From: JAZLGI01 sp045616225
GTDB taxonomy: Bacteria > Spirochaetota > Spirochaetia > Sphaerochaetales > Sphaerochaetaceae
NCBI GenBank assembly: GCA_045616225.1
Contig: JAZLGI010000101.1
Coordinates: 1-17,010 of the forward strand
DNA: 17,010 nucleotides
Direction of reading: 5' to 3'
Shown: positions 1 through 7,700 of the stretch, piece by piece
How positions within the stretch are numbered: position 1 is the stretch's first letter
How the letters are laid out: the number at the start of each line of letters is the position of its first letter
Notes under the pieces: model-generated
Seen by the model: only the letters and a program-made list of their open reading frames with translations
Told to the model about the DNA's origin: nothing
The model's database searches: none
Position numbers and translations under genes: made by a program

Positions 1-191
1 TTTTTCTTGCACATCAGAATTAAGGCACAATTTTCTTCAGAAAAAAAGTGCTTAAACAAGGGATATTCTTATTTAAGCACTAAGTGAGGATTGTTTTTGT
101 AAATTGCTGTAATGCTTAATATGGTTTTGAAGAAGATTTAAATATTTCTCGTAGACTTGAAAGAAAAAGGTAAGGATTTTATTATTTTTCT
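1..191. other. Noncoding segment upstream of the nucleoside phosphorylase gene
   Basis: This AT-rich stretch has no credible reading frame. It holds the inverted repeat described separately (47-81). Its right half must carry the promoter and ribosome binding site of the gene starting at 192, but I see no convincing -35/-10 pair. TTGTTT at 91-96 with TAATAT at 117-122 is spaced 20 bases, which is too wide for a confident call. A T-run at 1-5 could be the tail of a terminator lying outside the window. Confidence 0.6.
41..81 (-). terminator. Intrinsic-terminator-like hairpin with T-tract, leftward
   Basis: Positions 47-56 (AGTGCTTAAA) and 72-81 (TTTAAGCACT) are perfect 10-base inverted complements. 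After one C/A mismatch, AAG (58-60) can pair with CTT (68-70). Read on the minus strand, the stem is followed at once by a run of T (the A-run at 41-46), the layout of a Rho-independent terminator. On the plus strand no T-run follows directly. No leftward gene lies immediately to its right, so it would end antisense transcripts coming across the nucleoside phosphorylase gene. It could instead be a protein-binding palindrome. The stem is AT-rich, so the terminator would be of moderate strength. Confidence 0.5.
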
Positions 192-953
192 ATGTTTGAG
201 TTTTTTGATGAAGAACCTTATTTTCAAGTAAAGGATTTGGTAAAACCAATAAAGGATTTTCCGGAGACTGTCATTTGTACTTGGCAGAATAAGCTTGTAA
301 ATGTAGCTATGAAAAAATATGGGGGACAGACCATAGGTACTTTTCATACAGGTGTGGTATGTCCAATTTATAAGCTGGATTGCAACGGTTTTGAAACAGG
401 CTTGATTTTACTTCCCGTTGGTGGACCTTGTGTGTCAGGTTTTATTGAAGAAGCTGCTTTTTGGGGAGCCAAGCATATTGTGTTTGCCGGATATTGCGGT
501 GTTTTGGGAGACAGTGTAGGCGAGAGTTTAATTGTTCCAACAAAAGCCTTCAGAGATGAAGGCACAAGCTATCATTACATATTTACAAAAGAGGACTTTA
601 TTCATGTAAAGACTTTTGAGAGAACTGCTGAAGTTCTTTCTTCTTTGGGAGTACCTTTTGTTAAAGGACCTGTATGGACCACAGATTCATTGTACAGAGA
701 AACTCCAAGTGCAATAAAATCTGCCAAAAAAATGGGATGCATAGGAGTAGATATGGAATGTGCCTGCATACATTCTGTTGCTCAAGCAAAAAAAATAGAT
801 TGTTTTCAGTTTTTCTTTACTGCAGACAGACTAACCGGTGACAGTTGGGAAGAAGGGAAACTGCATTCAGACAACAGGGATGCTTATTTGAACTATTTTG
901 AGATTGCTTTGGCTTTGGCAAAAAGTGCTACTGTCTGTAAGGAACAGATTTAA
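192..953 (+). CDS. Nucleoside phosphorylase (PNP/UDP family)
   Basis: This 253-residue protein belongs to the purine/uridine phosphorylase superfamily, which splits nucleosides with phosphate into a free base and (deoxy)ribose 1-phosphate in the cytosol. Visible signatures are a glycine-rich central stretch (LLPVGGPCVSGF, then VFAGYCGVLGD), the family motif PTKAFRDEGTSYHY, the TTDSLYRET segment, and GVDMECACIHSVA, which matches the ME-containing ribose-binding motif. The length is normal for the family. Purine versus uridine preference cannot be read from the sequence; the purine genes nearby favour a purine or broad-range enzyme (inference). ATG 192 is the only usable start, because a TAA lies in frame at 171. 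The best Shine-Dalgarno candidate, AAGGA at 172-176, is unusually far (15 bases), so initiation may be weak. The 3' end overlaps the convergent phosphatase gene by 26 bases. Confidence 0.85.
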   Translation: MFEFFDEEPYFQVKDLVKPIKDFPETVICTWQNKLVNVAMKKYGGQTIGTFHTGVVCPIYKLDCNGFETGLILLPVGGPCVSGFIEEAAFWGAKHIVFAGYCGVLGDSVGESLIVPTKAFRDEGTSYHYIFTKEDFIHVKTFERTAEVLSSLGVPFVKGPVWTTDSLYRETPSAIKSAKKMGCIGVDMECACIHSVAQAKKIDCFQFFFTADRLTGDSWEEGKLHSDNRDAYLNYFEIALALAKSATVCKEQI

Positions 954-1716
954 TATAGTTATTGACAATTGACTCAAGCTTTTCGTAATTTTCCTTGCTG
1001 TTTGCTGCAATTACAGGACATGGTTGACTTAAACTGAACAAATCTGCCGGAGAACCTATGAAACCACCTGCTTCTGTAAGAATCAAGGACGCTGCTGCAA
1101 AATCCCATGGATAAAGACGGTATTCAAAATAAAGATCACATCTTGCATCTGCCATGTAACAAAGTTCAAGAGAACAAACACCAAAACGCCTTACATCATT
1201 ACATTTATAGTAAGTGTCCATAATGATATCATTGCAGATTTTTGCATAATCTTTATTGTAAAGACTCATGGCAGTGCATAAGAGAGAATGTTTGAAATCT
1301 GTATTTGCCACTTTTAGTTTTCTACCGTTGAGATAGGCTCCCTTGCCTTTTTCTGCCCAAAACATATCGTCTAAAAACGGATTATAAACAACAGCTTTGA
1401 TTATCTGATTATCTTCTCTTAAAGCAACACAGATTGCACTTTGGTTGAGACCTCTTGCATAGTTTTGGGTTCCGTCTATTGGGTCTACTATCCAACAGTA
1501 TTTTTTGTCTGCATTTTCAGGTTCAGTTTCTTCTCCAAAGAAACCGCTGTCTGGAAAAAGGGAAGTGAGTCTTGTTTCAAGAAAATTCTGAATTGCAATG
1601 TCTGAAGAAGTGACAATGTTTTCTTCTGATTCTTTCTTGTATATTTCAAAAGAACTGCCGGTTGCCAACTTTGCAGCTTCCCGCACAGTTTCTTTTATTT
1701 GTTCAATAGTAAGCAT
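928..1716 (-). CDS. Inositol monophosphatase-family phosphatase
   Basis: This 262-residue protein is an IMPase-like Mg-dependent phosphatase, of normal length. It has the first metal motif GEE (Glu62-Glu63), the core motif WIVDPIDGTQNY (Asp78, Asp81) and the second motif YPWDFAAA (Asp205), so all metal ligands expected for an active enzyme are present. The family acts on inositol phosphates, 3'-phosphoadenosine 5'-phosphate, fructose 1,6-bisphosphate or histidinol phosphate; the substrate here cannot be decided. The start at 1716 lies 2 bases after the stop of the upstream threonine synthase-like gene, with no strong Shine-Dalgarno sequence of its own, so translation is probably coupled. Its 3' end runs 26 bases into the end of the convergent nucleoside phosphorylase gene, leaving no room for a terminator between them. 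Confidence 0.88.
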   Translation of the reverse strand: MLTIEQIKETVREAAKLATGSSFEIYKKESEENIVTSSDIAIQNFLETRLTSLFPDSGFFGEETEPENADKKYCWIVDPIDGTQNYARGLNQSAICVALREDNQIIKAVVYNPFLDDMFWAEKGKGAYLNGRKLKVANTDFKHSLLCTAMSLYNKDYAKICNDIIMDTYYKCNDVRRFGVCSLELCYMADARCDLYFEYRLYPWDFAAASLILTEAGGFIGSPADLFSLSQPCPVIAANSKENYEKLESIVNNYIKSVPYRQ

Positions 1717-1718
1717 AG

Positions 1719-2942
1719 TTATTTTGTAAACCTGTCTATTACTGCTTGAGTACTGTTTTCTATACTCTTTGGCATGGAAACACGTCCGTCAAAGACTGCC
1801 ATATCTTTAAAACCAATTCCGGTGAGAAGAACACAAACAGAGACATCTTTACCAAAACGATGTTTAATGTTCTCTGCATCTTTTGTGAGTCCTGCCCAAG
1901 CACATGCAGAAGCCGGTTCTACGAAGATTCCGCTGTCATGGACAAGTTTCATCTGGGCATCAAGAATTTCTTTTTCTGTACATTCTACAGACCAACCGTC
2001 GTAACGCTTGAGATAGTCTACAGCCATTCTTCCGCTTGCAGGAATATCTACTGAGATAGAGTCTGCTCTGGTAGAAGCCTCTATGCTGTTAAATTTGCCT
2101 GTTTTAAATGCCTGTGAAATTGCATTTGATTTTTCGCTTTGACAACAGACAATGTGAGGTATATGGTCTGTGAGACCTGATTGCATTAAATCATAGAAGC
2201 CCTTGAAAACTCCGCTTATGATGCAGCCGTCACCTGTAGGAACATAGACAACTTCCGGTATTTTTCTGCCAAGTTGTTCAAAAAGTTCAATAGAAATGCT
2301 CTTTTTGCCTTCAATAGTCATTGGATTATAAGCTGTGTTGCGGTTAATTCCTCCAAAATGCTTTGTGTATTCAATTGAAAGGAGGAATGCATCATCATAG
2401 GTACCTTTTACAGGTACAACAGTTGCACCGTACAGAACACTTTGCATGAGTTTGTTGATAGGAGCTGTTTCCGGAACAAATAAAATTATATCAAGACCAT
2501 AGGCTGCACCTGCACAACTCATTGCAGCACCGGCATTTCCGGTAGATGCAAGAGCTATTTTCTTTGTGTTGTGAGCCAATGCCTGACCTACTATGAGTTG
2601 AGAGGCTCTGTCTTTGAAGCTACCGCTTGGAAGATAGGCATCCATCTTGCAGATTACGTTTGAAAGACCAAGTTCTTCATTTATTCTTTTTGGTCTTACT
2701 ATTGGGGTATTTCCTACAGGATAGACATCATGGTCAGGAATTTCATAAGGAAGAAAATCATAGAATGAAATGTGTTCTTTTGAAGCTGCTTTTTTGAGGT
2801 CTTCTTCGTTAAGAAGAACTTTTAGATATCCTTTTGGAAATTCTCCTTCTTTTTCTGTTCCGCCGCAAACAGGACAGGTATAGACAATTTCGTCACTTTC
2901 AAAAATTTTACCGCAGTCAACACACTGATATTTAAAACGCAT
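1719..2942 (-). CDS. thrC: Threonine synthase-like PLP enzyme with N-terminal zinc ribbon
   Basis: This 407-residue fold-type II PLP enzyme resembles threonine synthases, which convert O-phospho-homoserine to threonine. An N-terminal zinc ribbon (Cys7, Cys10, Cys23, Cys26) precedes the catalytic domain, as in the short zinc-ribbon class. The PLP lysine is Lys110 in SGSFKDRAS, followed by STGNAGAAMS, which should hold the substrate carboxylate. Also present are PTGDGCIISGVFKGF, which matches the cofactor-phosphate loop region, and a C-terminal LLTGIGFKD, close to the usual LTGHGLKD of threonine synthases. The ATG at 2942 has a good AAGGAG six bases upstream (minus strand), right beside the T-tract of the hairpin at 2954-2984. 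It is followed by the phosphatase gene 2 bases later. No other threonine pathway genes are nearby, so a paralogue with another phospho-amino acid substrate is possible. Confidence 0.8.
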   Translation of the reverse strand: MRFKYQCVDCGKIFESDEIVYTCPVCGGTEKEGEFPKGYLKVLLNEEDLKKAASKEHISFYDFLPYEIPDHDVYPVGNTPIVRPKRINEELGLSNVICKMDAYLPSGSFKDRASQLIVGQALAHNTKKIALASTGNAGAAMSCAGAAYGLDIILFVPETAPINKLMQSVLYGATVVPVKGTYDDAFLLSIEYTKHFGGINRNTAYNPMTIEGKKSISIELFEQLGRKIPEVVYVPTGDGCIISGVFKGFYDLMQSGLTDHIPHIVCCQSEKSNAISQAFKTGKFNSIEASTRADSISVDIPASGRMAVDYLKRYDGWSVECTEKEILDAQMKLVHDSGIFVEPASACAWAGLTKDAENIKHRFGKDVSVCVLLTGIGFKDMAVFDGRVSMPKSIENSTQAVIDRFTK

Positions 2943-2953
2943 GATTTCTCCTT

Positions 2954-2984
2954 AAAAACAAGGCTGCTGTATTACCAGCAGCCT
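2954..2984 (-). terminator. Intrinsic terminator/attenuator between the PLP enzyme and thrC-like genes
   Basis: AGGCTGCTG (2961-2969) and CAGCAGCCT (2976-2984) form a perfect 9-bp GC-rich stem with a 6-base loop. On the minus strand it is followed by TGTTTTT, a convincing Rho-independent terminator for the leftward PLP gene ending at 3004. The Shine-Dalgarno sequence of the next gene begins right after the T-tract. Only about 20 bases separate the stop codon from the stem, so there is little space for a separate promoter. Partial readthrough (attenuation) is likely to supply the downstream genes. Confidence 0.75.
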
Positions 2985-3003
2985 ATTATGATTATTCAGT
3001 TGA

Positions 3004-4482
3004 TTATTTTGCAAGAACTTCTTTGTTGAAGTCTTCAATAAGTTGGTCAATCTTTTCTGCAAGAGCAGGAATCTCTGCCCAGTAGTTTCTGTCATACCAC
3101 TGTCTGTTGATTTCTGCATAAGTCTTACCCTGCTGCTCAACCCATGTGTAATACTTGAGGTTGTGGATGCGGAGTCTGTCGTAGTAACCAAGCTCAAGAG
3201 CGTTTGCAATGCTCTGATGCATGAGAGAACCACTGTAAACTCTTGCAGCTTCAAGTTCTGTAAATTTGCCCTGTTGCTCATCCAACTCTGCAAGTCTTGA
3301 CTTGTACATAACAGAAGAGTCTGTGAGAATTGTGAATACAACATCATCTTCTTCCATTTCATAGTACTTTGCCATCTTAATAGCACTGAGCATGTTTCCG
3401 ATTCCGGAGATGCCAAAGAGCTGAAGGTCTTCTACCTGTTTGTCTGTAAGACCTGCAACTTCCTTAAGGTATTTGATACCTGCAGGTTCGTTGAAGAGTC
3501 TGTAAATGTCCATACAATCCTGGTCGTCAATAGAACAGATCATGTCTGTATTCTTTACATTGTGAATCCATGGTACATGTTTGTCTCCGATACCTTCTAT
3601 TCTGTGTCCGCCAAATCCGTTTCTGAGGAGTGTAGGGCACTGAAGAGCTTCACCGGCTGCAATCTTAATGCCAGGATACTCTTTCTTGAGGTGGTCTCCG
3701 GCTGCAAGTGTTCCGCCGCTTCCAGTAGAAGAAGCATAACCGCGGACATTGTCTGCCTTGACTCCAAGGTGTTTGAGAACTTCAAGAATTGCACCGCCTG
3801 TTACTGTGTAATGCCAAAGATAGTTTTCAAACTGCTCAAACTGGTTGAAGATGGCAATCTTTGCACCACGTGTGGCATCTAATTCATGACACTTGTCAAA
3901 GATTTCCTTTACGTTTGATTCACAACCAGGAGTTGCTATGATTTCACCGTTGTCTTTAATGACGCTCTTAAGCCAGTTGAATCTTTCCTGAGACATTTCT
4001 GCAGGGAGAATTGCGATTGGTCTGCATCCGAGAAGAACGCTGTTGTAAGCACCTCCACGGCAGTAGTTTCCTGTTGACGGCCATGCAGCTTCCTGTGTCT
4101 GGCTGTCAAAATTTCCTGTTACAAGAGCAGGAGCAAGACATGAATATGTTGCACCTACTTTGTGAACACCACACGGGAACCATTTTCCTACAAGAGCAAG
4201 AATTCTTGCCTTTGTTCCTGTGATAGCCTTAGGAATTTCAATAAAGTTTGGCATTCCAAAACCGCCGTTGGCATCTTTTGGCTCATTGTGCCAGTTGATT
4301 CTGAAAAGGTTTACAGGGTCAATATCCCAAAGACCTGTATGTGAAAGTTTTTCTTTTACAGAAGCAGGAATTGTTGAAGGATCAAGCATGTTCTTAAATG
4401 TAGGGAGGATGATTCCTTTTTCACGACAAGCCTGAATGTTCTTTGCTCTGATTTCTTTGTTTATGTTCAGATTGATAAGCAT
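3004..4482 (-). CDS. Uncharacterised fold-type II PLP-dependent enzyme (cysteine synthase/ammonia-lyase superfamily)
   Basis: This 492-residue protein of the tryptophan synthase beta/cysteine synthase superfamily is longer than the usual 300-400 residues. Features in order: an N-terminal extension of about 90 residues, the probable PLP lysine Lys108 in GVHKVGATYSC, an Asn loop STGNYCRGGAYNS (136-148) matching the TSGNTG substrate loop of cysteine synthases, and the cofactor-phosphate loop STGSGGT (252-258). A C-terminal extension of roughly 100 residues is charged and rich in Tyr and Trp. I do not recognise a characterised orthologue; relatives are annotated only as PLP-dependent protein, subunit beta. 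It starts at ATG 4482 with a strong GGAGGG four bases upstream, behind a good promoter, and is divergent from ygfK. That position hints at a shared role, for example ammonia removal from an amino-acid product of purine breakdown, which is inference only. It ends just before the terminator at 2954-2984. Confidence 0.72.
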   Translation of the reverse strand: MLINLNINKEIRAKNIQACREKGIILPTFKNMLDPSTIPASVKEKLSHTGLWDIDPVNLFRINWHNEPKDANGGFGMPNFIEIPKAITGTKARILALVGKWFPCGVHKVGATYSCLAPALVTGNFDSQTQEAAWPSTGNYCRGGAYNSVLLGCRPIAILPAEMSQERFNWLKSVIKDNGEIIATPGCESNVKEIFDKCHELDATRGAKIAIFNQFEQFENYLWHYTVTGGAILEVLKHLGVKADNVRGYASSTGSGGTLAAGDHLKKEYPGIKIAAGEALQCPTLLRNGFGGHRIEGIGDKHVPWIHNVKNTDMICSIDDQDCMDIYRLFNEPAGIKYLKEVAGLTDKQVEDLQLFGISGIGNMLSAIKMAKYYEMEEDDVVFTILTDSSVMYKSRLAELDEQQGKFTELEAARVYSGSLMHQSIANALELGYYDRLRIHNLKYYTWVEQQGKTYAEINRQWYDRNYWAEIPALAEKIDQLIEDFNKEVLAK

Positions 4483-4509
4483 AACGCCCTCCGTTTTTAA
4501 TCTCTACTA

Positions 4510-4539
4510 AGTATATAAGCAGTTTTGGGAATTTGTAAA
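4510..4539 (-). promoter_or_regulatory. Sigma70-type promoter of the leftward PLP gene
   Basis: On the minus strand, TTTACA (4534-4539) and TATACT (4510-4515) are separated by 18 bases; each matches its consensus in five of six positions. The predicted start site near 4503 would give a leader of about 20 bases before ATG 4482, including the GGAGGG ribosome site at 4487-4492. Confidence 0.6.
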
Positions 4540-4667
4540 TGATATCTTTGCTAATTTAGAAAAGAATAGGTTTGATGATTAAAAATTGAGGTTTAGCGAA
4601 GTTTTCTTGGTAAAAATTTAGGTTGCTAATAATGATAAATTTGTTCATTCAGTAATACAGAATATTG

Positions 4668-4681
4668 CTCAACGTTTTGAG
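4668..4681. promoter_or_regulatory. Possible operator palindrome upstream of ygfK promoter
   Basis: CTCAA (4668-4672) and TTGAG (4677-4681) are perfect inverted complements separated by CGTT. The site ends 7 bases before the -35 element, a place typical of activator or repressor binding. The arms are only 5 bases and could be chance in AT-rich DNA. Confidence 0.25.
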
Positions 4682-4688
4682 AATTTGT

Positions 4689-4718
4689 TTGACTTATAAA
4701 AAAGGCGAAACGGATAAT
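4689..4718 (+). promoter_or_regulatory. Sigma70-type promoter of the ygfK operon
   Basis: TTGACT (4689-4694) and GATAAT (4713-4718) are 18 bases apart, each one mismatch from consensus. The start site near 4725 would leave about 28 bases before ATG 4753. No second convincing promoter is visible further along the operon, so this one probably drives all the rightward genes to the window edge. Confidence 0.62.
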
Positions 4719-4752
4719 AATCTTAGTATATCTATTTAATAAGGGGCAGTAC

Positions 4753-7700
4753 ATGGGTGACATTATGCGTCCGGTTCCGTTTCAGGAACTTTTGGAAAGA
4801 GTTTTTAAAGAATACAGAAATCATGGAACAATCTTTGGGATTCAGAAGGAAAATTTTTATAAAGTTGATAAGAAGCACTCTGTAAAGGTTTTTGGACAGA
4901 CTTGTGCAACACCGTTGGGACCTGCAGCAGGTCCGCACACTCAGCTGGCACAGAACATAATAAGTTCTTACCTTGTAGGCGGAAGATTCATGGAGCTTAA
5001 GACTGTTCAGATAATGGACTATCTTGGAACCAAGAAGATGATAGCAAAACCGTGTATTGATGCACGTGATGAAGGACATAATGTTGAATGGTCAACTGAA
5101 TATACTCTTGAAAAGGCTTATGACGAATACATAAAGGCTTGGTTTGCCATTCATACTATTCAGGCAGCTTTTTCAGGTAAGGTTGAGGAGCCTGACTTTA
5201 TTTTTAACATGTCTGTGGGATACAACCTTGAAGGTATTAAACAGCCTAAGATGCAGACTTATATAAACAGTATGATAGATGCTTCACAACATCCTTTGTT
5301 TGCAGAGTACAAGGCTTTGCTTAAGGATTTCATAGAAAGCAATCCTCTTGAAGGAACAGACTTGGAAGGTAATGCAAATGCTTTGAAGGGTTTGGAAGAG
5401 AGAATTTCATCTCATATTGCCCCACAGGCAACTATTTCAACAATGCACGGTTGTCCTCCTGCAGAAATTGAGGCTATTTGTACCTATATGCTTTCTGAGA
5501 AGCATTTAAACACATTCGTAAAACTTAATCCTACACTTTTGGGTTATGACGAAGTGAGAAGCATCCTTGATTGTATCGGTTTTAATCATGTGGGTCTTAA
5601 GAGGGAGACTTTTGAGCATGACCTTCAGTATAAGGATGCCGTTGCCATGTTGCATCGTCTGGTTGAGCTTGCAAAGAAGGAAGGATTGGGATTTGGCGTT
5701 AAGCTTACAAATACTTTGGGAAATATCAATGACGGTAAGGTTTTGCCGGGTGATGAGCGCTACATGTCCGGTCGTGCTTTGCTTCCTATTTCCACAACTG
5801 TTGCTGCAAGGCTTTCTGCTGAATTTGGCGGAAAATTGCCTGTGAGTTATTCAGGTGGAGCTACACTGTTCTCTGTAAAAGATATTTTTGACACAGGAAT
5901 CAGACCTATTACTCTTGCAACTGATATGCTCAAACCTGCCGGTTATGCAAGAATGTGCCGTATGGCAGAGCTTTTGGACAAGGAATCCAAGACTTGGGAT
6001 AAGACAGATATTGATGTAGCTGCTGTAGAGGCTTTGAGCAAGAATGCAAGGACTGCTTCTTACAGCCAGAGGGCTTTCCGTGGAGATAAGGTTGCAAAGG
6101 TTAATGATGAGCTTCCTATTTTCAATTGTTATGTGTCTCCTTGTATTGAGGCTTGTCCTATTCATCAGCCTATTCCTGATTATGTTGCTTTGGTTGGAGA
6201 GGGAAGATATGCAGAAGCCCTTTCTATCATTTATTCAGGCAATGCACTTCCTAATATTACATGCAACATCTGTGACCACCAGTGTCAGTTCCATTGTGCA
6301 AGAATGGACTATGAAGGAGCTGTTCAGATTAGGGAAATGAAGAAGATTGCAGTAGAAAAGGGGTCAAAGGAATATATTAATGATTTCTTTGAAGCTCCTG
6401 AAAAGACAAATGTCAAAGCTGCCGTTGTTGGTGCAGGTCCTTCAGGTCTTGCTGCTGCTTATTTCCTTGCAACTGCCGGTTTTGACACAACTGTTTATGA
6501 AAAAGCTTCAAATGCAGGTGGTGTTGTTGCCAATATAATTCCAAGTTTCAGAATTGATCCTAAAGCAATTCAGGCAGATATAGATCATGTGGCAGCTCAT
6601 GGCGTTAAGTTTGTTTACAACGTGAAGATAGATGATGTTAAGGTAGATTCTCTCAAGAAAGCCGGTTATGACTATGTATTCTATGCAATTGGTTCCGAAA
6701 AGGACAATGCTATTAAGGTTGACGGAGATGCCCAGAAAGTTACGGGAGCTTTGACTTTCCTTGAAGCTTTTAAGTCAAACAAGGCAAAGTTGGGAAAACA
6801 TGTTGTTGTAACTGGTGGCGGAAATACTGCTATGGACAGTGCGAGAGCTGCAAAGAGATGCCCTGGTGTAGAAGATGTAACTGTTGTTTACAGAAGAAGT
6901 CAAAATGAAATGCCTTCTGACCCAGATGAATACAAACTTGCTTTGGAAGACGGAATTAAGTTCTTCTTCCTTGCCAATCCAAAAAGTATTGAGAACGGAA
7001 AACTTATTTGTTCAAAGATGGAGCTGGGAGAAGCAGATGCTTCAGGAAGGAGAAGACCTGTTGAAACTTCTGAAGTGTTTGAACTTCCTTGTGATGACCT
7101 TATCACTGCCATTGGTGAGCATACAGATGAATGTGCACTAAAGACATTGGGCCTTGGTGTAACGGAAAAGGGATGGCCGGAAGTAGATAAAGAAACAAAC
7201 GAAACAAATATAGAAAATGTCTTTGCCGTTGGTGATATGACAACAGGTCCTTCTACGGTTGTACGTTGTATTGCATCTGCAAGAAAGGCTGTAGAAGCTG
7301 CTATAGATAAAGAATATGCAAAGCTTCCGCAGGAAAGTGAACACCATTGTGACGGTGACTGTGACTGCGGATGTCATGACCATGAATGTGAAGATGGCTG
7401 CAATTGTGAAGATGACTGCGATTGTGAAGCCGCAGAAGAAGATGAATTCTTTAATTATATAAGATATAAGAAAACTCATCTTTGTACCGGAGATTGTAAA
7501 TCATGTAAGAGCGTGGAGGAATTTGCAGAACGTGAAGCCAAAAGATGTCTTGACTGCGAATATCTCTGTAATAAGTGCGTAGATGTTTGTCCTAACCGTG
7601 CAAATGTTGCCATAGATATGCGTGACAGTGACAATACAGAAGATCCGTTCCAGATTATTCACATAGATGCTTACTGTAATGAGTGTGGCAACTGTGCTAA

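Larger units (their letters stand above)
4483..4752. other. Divergent intergenic region
   Basis: This 270-bp AT-rich region separates two divergent transcription units and carries one promoter candidate for each. Between the two promoters (about 4540-4688) I see no gene, only AT-rich DNA with a short palindrome at 4668-4681. No riboswitch-like structure is evident, and both predicted leaders are too short to hold one. Confidence 0.7.

Noticed and set aside
2952..3416. 154-codon leftward frame overlapping the PLP enzyme gene
   Set aside because: It is a shadow frame within the conserved PLP gene. The translation is Ser/Leu/Gln-rich with no recognisable domain, and it runs through the terminator.
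4483..4499. Small AACG/CGTT hairpin around the GGAGGG site of the PLP gene
   Set aside because: A 4-bp stem with a 5-base loop is too weak to claim translational control.
4732..5079. 115-codon leftward frame over the start of ygfK
   Set aside because: It lies opposite the strongly conserved YgfK N-terminus, has no ribosome site of note, and would span the promoter region of ygfK.
7138..7479. Leftward frame opposite the Cys-rich YgfK insert, rich in Phe, Thr and Val like a membrane protein
   Set aside because: The hydrophobic look is the antisense reflection of Asp/Glu/Cys codons on the plus strand; nothing supports a gene.
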